Virus record (IMG/VR): IMGVR_UViG_3300022538_000539
Coordinates: 1 to 64,000 of that record
Length of the DNA stretch: 64,000 nt
Direction: 5' to 3' (one strand)
Source: a virus
Both the position numbers and the translations under genes were made by a program. The notes under the pieces are model-generated. The model searched no databases, was not told the DNA's origin, and saw only the letters and a list, made by a program, of their open reading frames with translations. Shown one piece after another: positions 57,225 through 64,000 of this stretch; the first letter of the stretch is position 1, and each line of letters begins with the position of its first letter.

Positions 57225-58213
57225 TATATATCCTTAATATATTTAATCCCTTTTTTAATTTCTTCATTTAATGTATTAATTAAATCTTTATTTTTCATAA
57301 TTTCTTTTCTTAATTTTTTAATACCATGATATTTTGTTCCCTTGTATTCATACCATCCAGCTGATTTGCTTTTAATATATCCTAAATCTAAAGCAACTTG
57401 TATATACTGTGGAGCATTATCTATACTACCATCATAATAAAATGGAAAACTACAAGTTTGCTGTGGAGGAGCAACTTTACTTTTAGTTATATCACAAACT
57501 ACATAATGTCCTATTCTTTTTTTCTTGTATTCTATCCATTGACCTCTTTTAACTTTTATCATTATTGTACTAATAAAATCTAATCCTCTACCTCCTGGTC
57601 TTGTATATGGACTGCCATATAATATTCCTATTTTTTCTCTTACTTGATTAATCATAAAAATAATAGTATTTTTATTAACAGCAATAAGTTTTCTAAGTGC
57701 TTTATTCATCATCCTTGCAGCAACACCCATTTGTTGGTCTTCCATTTTGCTTTCTAATTCTACAAGAGGTACTAAACTTGCTATACTATCTAATACAACT
57801 ATTGAAAACATATCTGGTACTACAAGACTTTCCATTATATCTAATGCTTCTTCTCCATAACTTGGTTCACTAATATATAATTCTTTATTATTTACTCCTA
57901 ATTTTGTAGCCCAATTTTTATCATAAGTTTTTTCAGTATCTATAAAAGCACATTTTTCTCCTCTTTTTTGAGCAGCAGCAATAGTTTTAAGAGAAAGTAG
58001 TGTTTTTCCACTATTAAAAGTTCCATATACTTGAATAAGTCTTCCTCTTGGTATTCCACCACCTAATATATAATCAAGTATAGGAATACCAGTACTAACT
58101 ACCTCATACTTCATATCACTTGCTCTCATAAGTACTTTTTTTCCAAACTTTTTATTCAGTACTGTAATTAATTCATCTATATCCATAAGCAATAATTTAC
58201 CAATATCTGACAT
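57224..58213 (-). CDS. recA: RecA-like recombinase
   Basis: A 329-residue RecA. Walker A is GTFNSGKT at residues 64-71; other motifs are IDTEKTYDKNWATKLGVN, VVLDSIASLVPLVELE and FMINQVREKIG. It is slightly shorter than bacterial RecA, missing much of the C-terminal lobe. Its start overlaps the DnaE stop, making a replication/recombination unit. Confidence 0.9.
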   Translation of the reverse strand: MSDIGKLLLMDIDELITVLNKKFGKKVLMRASDMKYEVVSTGIPILDYILGGGIPRGRLIQVYGTFNSGKTLLSLKTIAAAQKRGEKCAFIDTEKTYDKNWATKLGVNNKELYISEPSYGEEALDIMESLVVPDMFSIVVLDSIASLVPLVELESKMEDQQMGVAARMMNKALRKLIAVNKNTIIFMINQVREKIGILYGSPYTRPGGRGLDFISTIMIKVKRGQWIEYKKKRIGHYVVCDITKSKVAPPQQTCSFPFYYDGSIDNAPQYIQVALDLGYIKSKSAGWYEYKGTKYHGIKKLRKEIMKNKDLINTLNEEIKKGIKYIKDI

Positions 58214-61200
58214 TATTTTAACTCCTTTAGTTTCTTTATCTTATTCCCTGCTTTTGAATTAAAAACTAATCCACCCCTATCATTTTTCTCAAGATGCATA
58301 GCATATATTTCTCCTACTTCTAAATATTCTTTATACTTTTTAGTAGCATCAGACCAAAAAATAACATTCTTGGCTATTTCATTTTCATCTGAAAGTTTAA
58401 GAAAAGTCATTATTTTGCCTTTTTTAGTTATCCAAAAATGATAATTCTCTATAACAGTAGCAAAAGAATAACTACTTCTTATAAATACTTTTTTTCTATC
58501 TGATAAAGTTTTAAGATTATATTTTTTAATTATTGTTCTGTATTTATCAAAAAGATTTTCAAAAAGTCTACAATTTTTAATCTTTTTATCTAATACAAAC
58601 ATTTCAGAAGCATATACTCTATCTTTTTCTTTTAAAACTTTTCCTATTATACTTACAGGTTTATTCATACCTTCTTCTAACATCCAAACCTTATATTTTT
58701 CAAATACTTCTGGTTTCATATTGACAGAAATAACTCCTTGTCCATTAGATATACTTAGATTACAATACATCCTTTCTGATTCTTTTGCACTAAATAATGT
58801 ACTACCTTTTACATTTTTTACTGTTTCTTTATATTTTTTTGAATTAATACTCACAATAATACCTGATATAACAACTAAATCTCTTGCACATTCTATTACT
58901 TTTACATAATTTTTTATATAATATTGTTTATAAAAATTACTTAAATTACTAATAAAATTTTGCTCAATCTTTCTCCATTTAGAAAAATTAATTAACTTTT
59001 TGATTACATCAGTAGAATATTCTTCTTTCATTGGTTTTGTATTTGCAACTTCATCTATAATTGTTATTTTCTTTTTTAATAAATCATCTAAATTATTTAA
59101 AGTTTCTATTTCATTTGGAAACCAACATTTAAAAACACCTGCTTTAATTAAATTTTTAATTCTTGCTGAATTTACTGTTCTTCGTTCAATTTTATCTAAA
59201 AAATCTATCCAATCTTTAAAAGTTTGTTTTTCAATAATGTGATTACTTGCTCTATTGCCCATCCCCATGATTTGATTAAAACCTTGTCTAATAGCATTTT
59301 TCTCGATAGAATATTCAATTGTAGATTTATTTATATCAGGTGGTAAAATTTCTATACCATATCTATTGCACTCTTGTAACAAGTTTTGTTCATTCTTTTT
59401 ATCTACTATTAAATTGCTAATTAAAAATTCTAATGGATAATAAACTTTTAAATACATATTAATATATCCTAACAATGAATAAGCAACAGCATGTGCTTTA
59501 TTAAAAGTCCAACTTCCATAATGCATATATCCTCTGTACATATTGCTTGCAGTTATTCTTGGAATACCCTTCTTAACAGCATTTTCAATAAATTTATCTT
59601 GCTTATCCAAAAAATATTCTGCACCTAAAGTTTTACTTATTGCCTGTCTAATTTGCGATATTTCTATCCAATTAAAATTGCCTATATTAGATAAAATTTC
59701 CATTAGTTGTTCTTGAAAAATTACTTCACCATAAGTAGATTTTAAAATATGTTCTATATCAGGATGTTCATATTTAATTTTTTTTCTACCTTTTTGTACA
59801 TCTATATATCTTTTAGTAGCACCAGAACCAAGAGTTCCAGGTCTAGAAATAGCATTAGCATGTGCTAAATGTTCAAATTTAGTGATTTCCATATTATTAC
59901 ATAATTTACGAAAAGCATATGTATCAAATTGAAAAATACCAATAGTATTTGCTTTATCAAATTCTTTTATTATTTTTTTATCATCTAACTTTAAATTATA
60001 TACATCTATATCCTTATTGTGTCTTTTCTTAATTAAATCTAAAGTTTTTTGTATAATAGTAAGATTAGATAATCCTAATACATCGAGTTTAAGAAGATTT
60101 AATTCTCCTTCTTTACTATCATTCTTATCAAATGGTATTGCTGTTCCTAAATTAGTTCTTATTAAACCACAATATTCAGTTAAATCTTGTAGCGAAATTA
60201 TTAAACCAGCAGCATGTACACCATGATGTCGTACTCGTCCTTCTAATTTTTGTGCTACTTTTATTACTTGTGGATATTTATTGGCAAATATTTTTGCTTC
60301 TTTAAATGTTTTAATACTATCTTCTATTGTAAATGTCTGATGTGTTTTTGCGAAAGACCCTTGTAAAATATATTTAGTGATTTTATTTGCTTCTTTAAGC
60401 GGAACATCAAATACTCTACACACATCTTTTAATACAGCTCTACCTTTTAAAAGAGAATGCGTAATCATATGTGCTACATGATTTTTGCCATATTTTCTTT
60501 TTAAATATTCTTTAATTTCATGTCTTCGGTTATCTTGAAAATCTATGTCAATATCAGGCAAATCATCTCTACTTGGTGAAATAAATCTAAAAAACAATAA
60601 ATTATGTTTTATTGGGTCAACATTTGTTATATTTAAGCAATAAGCAAGTAATGAACTTGCAACAGAACCACGTGCTGTACCTACCATAATTATTTGTGAT
60701 TTTGCCCACTTAATTAAATCCCAGACAATTAAAAAATATTTTTCAAACTGTAAACTTGTTATTAAATCATATTCTTCTTTAAGTCGTTTTAAATATTCCT
60801 TTTTTTGATGCAAATTTTTGTTTTTTAAACCCTGAAAAGATAAATACCAAAGCCATTCTTTATAATTATTAAATTTTTTTGGTAAAAATAAACTAGGAAG
60901 CATTTTATGTATGCTAGGTATTTTAAAATCTATATTGATTTTATTGGCAATTTTTAAAGTATTATTCATTGCTTCTTTAATAATTTTATCACTTATTTTA
61001 GAATGATATTTTTTACAAGTATCAATCATTTCATCTGCTGTTTTTAAATATATTCCTTCCAAATCAAAAATTGTTCTATTTTTATCATAGTATTTTTCTT
61101 TATATCCTATACAATGCATAACATCTCTTACCCATGAATCATTTTGATTAAGATAATGTATATCATTTGTTAGCACAAGAGGAAGTTTATATCTTTTACT

Positions 61201-61821
61201 TAATTCTATTAAAGATAAATTAACCATTCTTTGTGCATCCATATTATGTGGTTGTAATTCTAAATAATAATCATCTTTAAATAATTTTTTCATAAATTTA
61301 ATATGCTTATCTATCTTAACAAAATTATTATTCTGTATATTATAACCTAAAAAACCATCTCCACAACCAGACAAAGCAATTAAATTACTAGTTTGAATTT
61401 GATTAAGATAATCCCAAGAAATTCTTGGTTTATAATAAAAATGATTTTCATCATTAGCATAACTAATTAATTTGCAAAGTTCTTTAAAACCCTCATAATT
61501 TTTTGTAAGTAATACAAGATGATATACTGTTTGTTTTATAGTCCTAAATCCTTGTTTTTTCTCTTCATCTACAACTTGAATGCCTTTTGTATTAGCATCT
61601 TGAACTACATAAAATTCACAACCAAGAATTGGTTTAATATTTTTTTCTTTACAATTTTTATAAAATCTCCATAATCCAGAAATACTAGCATGGTCTGTAA
61701 GAGCAAGTGCTTTAAAACCTAATTGATGTGCTTTTTCAACTAATTCTTTGGGTTTAGGAATAGCATCGAATAAACTAAAATGTGAGTGACAATGTAAATG
61801 TACAAAATCTTTATTTTTCAT
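58213..61821 (-). CDS. dnaE: DNA polymerase III alpha subunit (DnaE-type)
   Basis: About 1200 residues. The N-terminal PHP domain is complete (FVHLHCHSHFSLFDAIPKP, LTDHASISGLWRFY, ILGCEFYV). Catalytic palm motifs are GTARGSVASSLLAYCL and PDIDIDFQDNRR around residues 393-445. A C-terminal OB-like region contains VVISGIIVSIN. It belongs to the bacterial-type C-family, so the phage uses its own replicase. ATG 61821 is preferred over an in-frame TTG at 61857 that lacks a good SD. Confidence 0.9.
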   Translation of the reverse strand: MKNKDFVHLHCHSHFSLFDAIPKPKELVEKAHQLGFKALALTDHASISGLWRFYKNCKEKNIKPILGCEFYVVQDANTKGIQVVDEEKKQGFRTIKQTVYHLVLLTKNYEGFKELCKLISYANDENHFYYKPRISWDYLNQIQTSNLIALSGCGDGFLGYNIQNNNFVKIDKHIKFMKKLFKDDYYLELQPHNMDAQRMVNLSLIELSKRYKLPLVLTNDIHYLNQNDSWVRDVMHCIGYKEKYYDKNRTIFDLEGIYLKTADEMIDTCKKYHSKISDKIIKEAMNNTLKIANKINIDFKIPSIHKMLPSLFLPKKFNNYKEWLWYLSFQGLKNKNLHQKKEYLKRLKEEYDLITSLQFEKYFLIVWDLIKWAKSQIIMVGTARGSVASSLLAYCLNITNVDPIKHNLLFFRFISPSRDDLPDIDIDFQDNRRHEIKEYLKRKYGKNHVAHMITHSLLKGRAVLKDVCRVFDVPLKEANKITKYILQGSFAKTHQTFTIEDSIKTFKEAKIFANKYPQVIKVAQKLEGRVRHHGVHAAGLIISLQDLTEYCGLIRTNLGTAIPFDKNDSKEGELNLLKLDVLGLSNLTIIQKTLDLIKKRHNKDIDVYNLKLDDKKIIKEFDKANTIGIFQFDTYAFRKLCNNMEITKFEHLAHANAISRPGTLGSGATKRYIDVQKGRKKIKYEHPDIEHILKSTYGEVIFQEQLMEILSNIGNFNWIEISQIRQAISKTLGAEYFLDKQDKFIENAVKKGIPRITASNMYRGYMHYGSWTFNKAHAVAYSLLGYINMYLKVYYPLEFLISNLIVDKKNEQNLLQECNRYGIEILPPDINKSTIEYSIEKNAIRQGFNQIMGMGNRASNHIIEKQTFKDWIDFLDKIERRTVNSARIKNLIKAGVFKCWFPNEIETLNNLDDLLKKKITIIDEVANTKPMKEEYSTDVIKKLINFSKWRKIEQNFISNLSNFYKQYYIKNYVKVIECARDLVVISGIIVSINSKKYKETVKNVKGSTLFSAKESERMYCNLSISNGQGVISVNMKPEVFEKYKVWMLEEGMNKPVSIIGKVLKEKDRVYASEMFVLDKKIKNCRLFENLFDKYRTIIKKYNLKTLSDRKKVFIRSSYSFATVIENYHFWITKKGKIMTFLKLSDENEIAKNVIFWSDATKKYKEYLEVGEIYAMHLEKNDRGGLVFNSKAGNKIKKLKELK

Positions 61822-61844
61822 TATTTCATATTCCAATGTTTTTT

Positions 61845-62366
61845 TTACCCTGTCCAAATATATTTTTTAAAAGTTCCATTTTTTATTTCTTTTAAGTGTT
61901 GTTTTAATGCTTCAATTCCATTAGCATAACCTATACAAGCATGAGCCATCATTAAGTTTAACTTTCTATACATTACATTAGAATAAGCAAGTATAGGAGT
62001 TTTAACTTGATAAGCAATTCCCATTTCAAATGCAACACTACAATCCCAATCATCTATTATAGCCAATACAAAATCTGCATTTTTTACTTCTTTTATATTT
62101 CTATTAAATGCTTTTTGACGTTCTTTGAAAGAATCAAAATTTACAATAAGATTATCATCTTTTGGACTAAATACTTCAAATCCAAAATGTTCACATAATA
62201 ATTTAAGAGTATCTACTAACTTCTGTTGCTTGTCATTAAAAAATGGAGCAACAAGATAAATTCTTTTTTTACTTTCCTTTTTTACTTCTATATTCATACC
62301 ACTAAATAAATCTTTTGTTTTTATTTTTTTCTTTTTTTCTGTTAATACAATATTTTCTTTATTCAT
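61845..62366 (-). CDS. Nucleoside 2-deoxyribosyltransferase-like protein
   Basis: A 173-residue protein. The core reads RIYLVAPFFNDKQQKLVDTL, VFSPKD, VKNADFVLAIIDDWDCSVAFEMGIAYQVKTPILAYS, matching the nucleoside 2-deoxyribosyltransferase fold (Glu nucleophile in FEMG). It could remodel nucleotide pools or act as a signalling-nucleotide hydrolase. The N-terminal ~30 residues are an added basic extension. SD AAAGGAG. Confidence 0.75.
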   Translation of the reverse strand: MNKENIVLTEKKKKIKTKDLFSGMNIEVKKESKKRIYLVAPFFNDKQQKLVDTLKLLCEHFGFEVFSPKDDNLIVNFDSFKERQKAFNRNIKEVKNADFVLAIIDDWDCSVAFEMGIAYQVKTPILAYSNVMYRKLNLMMAHACIGYANGIEALKQHLKEIKNGTFKKYIWTG

Positions 62367-62392
62367 TTTTTCTCCTTTTTTATTATTTAATT

Positions 62393-62566
62393 TTACTTAC
62401 TAGTTGGTGATTGCATTTTATAATCGTCAATTATTCCTTTCTCTGTCTTATCTAAAAAAAATCTTAATGTAGAAAGACTTAATTTAAGTTCTTCTGCAAA
62501 TTCAGCTTCAGACATATAACCTCTATAGAAACTAATTAATAATTCAAAGAACTGTTCTATTTTCAT
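62393..62566 (-). CDS. Small helix-turn-helix-like protein
   Basis: A 57-residue protein (FYRGYMSEAEFAEELKLSLSTLRFFLDKT) with a pattern compatible with a small HTH regulator. SD AAAAGGAG precedes ATG 62566. Unknown role. Confidence 0.5.
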   Translation of the reverse strand: MKIEQFFELLISFYRGYMSEAEFAEELKLSLSTLRFFLDKTEKGIIDDYKMQSPTSK

Positions 62567-62592
62567 TTTTTCTCCTTTTCTAATAATTTTAT

Positions 62593-62805
62593 TTATCTAA
62601 TACTTCCTCTTTGTGTCACTAAAGATAATTCATTTAATTGCTTTGCTATTTTATTAATATCTGCTTTTTCATAAACCACTAATTGTTGAATAGTTATAGG
62701 TTTTGAATAATTCTTTAATATATTTTTCATTTCAATTTCTAAATCAAATGTTTTTGTTTTTAATTTAGATATATCTTTTTTTATTTTTTCTAGTTCTTTT
62801 TCCAT
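62593..62805 (-). CDS. Small coiled-coil protein
   Basis: A 70-residue protein with an N-terminal heptad segment (LEKIKKDISKLKTKTFDLEIEM) and a C-terminal winged-helix-like end (ITIQQLVVYEKADINKIAKQLNEL). Unknown function; perhaps a small regulator. Confidence 0.5.
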   Translation of the reverse strand: MEKELEKIKKDISKLKTKTFDLEIEMKNILKNYSKPITIQQLVVYEKADINKIAKQLNELSLVTQRGSIR

Positions 62806-62873
62806 TTTTCTCCCTCAAAATAGTTTAGGTTTATTATTTATGTTTCATAAAATACCAATAATTCATCTTAGTA

Positions 62874-63782
62874 TCATAATAATAATCTTCTTCCTATTTC
62901 AGTTATTACATTTGTAGTTACTGCATTACCCAACATTTTATATCTCTGTGTATCACTTACTCCCTCTGTCCAACCATCAGGGAAACCTTGCAGTCTTTCA
63001 CATTCTGTTGGAGTTAATCTTCTAATTTTAGAATCTTCAATCATTGGAATATGATGTCCACCACTTGAAGTTGGTATAGTAGGACTTATTCCTTTTTTGT
63101 TATATGTTCTATATGCTTGTCCTCCATCTCTGATTTTTTCAAGAACATAGGTTTCATTGGAAAATCCTGTGGAATAGTTTGTCCGGAGTGTATTACTAAC
63201 TTGTTCTGAAAATTTTTGCTTCTTGTCATTATTAAATTCATTTGTATTTCTGAAAGGAAATACTTTTGGTCTACTTGTTCCTCTAATATGTCCAATAATG
63301 AACACTCTTTCCCTATTCTGTGGGACTCCGAAATTCTTGCTGTTAAGCACCTGCCATTGAAGGTCATACCCCAATTCATCAAGGGTTGAGAGCATAATCT
63401 TGAAGGTTCTTCCTTTGTCGTGTGACAAAAGTCCTTTGACATTTTCAAGAAGTAAATATCTTGGTTTTTTGGCATTGAGTATCCTTGCGATATCAAAGAA
63501 GAGAGTGCCTCGTGTATCTTCAAATCCTTTTCTGTGCCCAGCAATTGAGAAAGCTTGGCAAGGAAATCCTGCTGTGAGTAAGTCGTGATTGGGGACTTCA
63601 GTAGCTTCAATTGTTCTGATGTCTCTTGTATCTGGTTTTTCTCCAAAGTTTTTTTCATAGATTTTGACTGCGTATTTATTCCATTCATTTGCCCAAACAT
63701 ATTCATATTTTCCTGTTTTTTCAAGCCCATATCTAAATCCACCTATACCTGCAAAAAGTTCTACTAATTTTATATTTTTCAT
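62874..63782 (-). CDS. dcm: DNA (cytosine-5-)-methyltransferase
   Basis: A 302-residue C5-MTase with all core motifs: LFAGIGGFRYGLEKTG (I), GFPCQAFSIAGHRKGF with catalytic Cys (IV), LLENVKGLLSHDKG (VI), NSKNFGVPQNRERVFIIG (VIII) and MLGNAVTTNVI (X). There is no restriction partner nearby, so it probably protects phage DNA against host nucleases. Its sequence is less Lys-rich and less AT-rich than its neighbours, hinting at recent transfer. Confidence 0.9.
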   Translation of the reverse strand: MKNIKLVELFAGIGGFRYGLEKTGKYEYVWANEWNKYAVKIYEKNFGEKPDTRDIRTIEATEVPNHDLLTAGFPCQAFSIAGHRKGFEDTRGTLFFDIARILNAKKPRYLLLENVKGLLSHDKGRTFKIMLSTLDELGYDLQWQVLNSKNFGVPQNRERVFIIGHIRGTSRPKVFPFRNTNEFNNDKKQKFSEQVSNTLRTNYSTGFSNETYVLEKIRDGGQAYRTYNKKGISPTIPTSSGGHHIPMIEDSKIRRLTPTECERLQGFPDGWTEGVSDTQRYKMLGNAVTTNVITEIGRRLLL

Positions 63783-63805
63783 TTTTCATTCTCTTAATAA
63801 AATTT

Positions 63806-64000
63806 TTAAAAACTAGCAATTTCAGAACTAGATGTACTATCGTTTTCCTCATCAAAAGAATTATAAGTTTTTACAATTGATTCTATATCTTGTTTGTTGT
63901 AAATACGAATAGTATCTTTCAACTCAGAAAATTGTTTCATATCTACCTTTGGTGCTTTTGTTGGACTTTCTGGAATAAAATAATATTTTGTATCTAATCC
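63806..64000 (-). CDS. 3' end of a further gene, cut by the window edge
   Basis: An open frame of 64 residues enters from the right edge and stops at 63806. It has a Ser/Asp/Glu-rich end (SFDEENDSTSSSEIASF), a tail type seen in single-strand DNA-binding proteins, but this is too little to name it. Partial. Confidence 0.55.
   Translation of the reverse strand, partial: GLDTKYYFIPESPTKAPKVDMKQFSELKDTIRIYNKQDIESIVKTYNSFDEENDSTSSSEIASF

Overview
The window is a 64 kb stretch of a tailed-phage genome (class Caudoviricetes), very AT-rich by eye. Strong Shine-Dalgarno sequences of the AAGGAGG type, several TTG starts, a peptidoglycan-cleaving lysin and Lys/Ile/Asn-rich proteins point to a low-GC, Firmicutes-like host; this is inference. 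No integrase, repressor or host flank is visible, so a virulent or free-living phage is the simplest reading.

Layout. About 0.1-28.2 kb is a plus-strand virion and lysis module. Its head genes are Mu-like (portal fused to a minor head protein, I-like protease with a nested scaffold, decoration protein, major capsid protein, gp36-, gpG- and gp37-like connectors). Its tail genes are siphovirus-like (tail tube, G/GT chaperones with a -1 frameshift signal, 1041-residue tape measure, Dit, Tal, beta-helix spike and fibres). Mixed among these are a LigD-like multidomain protein beside the portal, a trypsin-like protease, a glycosidase with a nested peptidoglycan-binding domain, and a two-domain endolysin. 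Everything from 28.2 to 64 kb is on the minus strand.

From 28.8 to 36.5 kb lies an RNA-rich zone. It holds 26 tRNA genes, nearly all CCA-encoding and packed head to tail, with anticodons for all 20 amino acids. HNH homing endonuclease genes sit between them. Two long gene-poor stretches (32.0-32.7 and 35.15-35.88 kb) contain two families of repeated structured RNAs that I do not recognise: four copies of a ~55-67 nt covarying stem-loop RNA, and at least seven H-type pseudoknots with covarying stems. A 661-residue protein of unknown function lies between them.

From 36.5 to 50.7 kb come a holin, many very small genes, a DEDD-type exonuclease, a glycosyltransferase, a ParB-like protein, small and large terminase, a RuvC-like resolvase, RNase HII and a Cas4-like nuclease. 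From 50.7 to 55.9 kb is a translationally coupled block of two methyltransferases and three glycosyltransferases leading into a phage-encoded ribosomal protein bL27, a one-span membrane peptide and a proteasome-beta-like hydrolase. From 55.9 to 64 kb are a nuclease-like protein, three small paralogues, RecA, DnaE polymerase, a nucleoside deoxyribosyltransferase-like protein, a cytosine-5 DNA methyltransferase and the 3' end of one more gene.

How it may work together. The phage carries its own replicative polymerase, recombinase and terminase. It also invests heavily in translation: a full-coverage tRNA set, a ribosomal protein and many structured RNAs in the same region. The RNA elements may be decoys for host tRNA- or RNA-targeting defences, or parts of a ribonucleoprotein with the neighbouring protein. 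Those roles are inference; the repeats, pairings and covariation are visible in the sequence.
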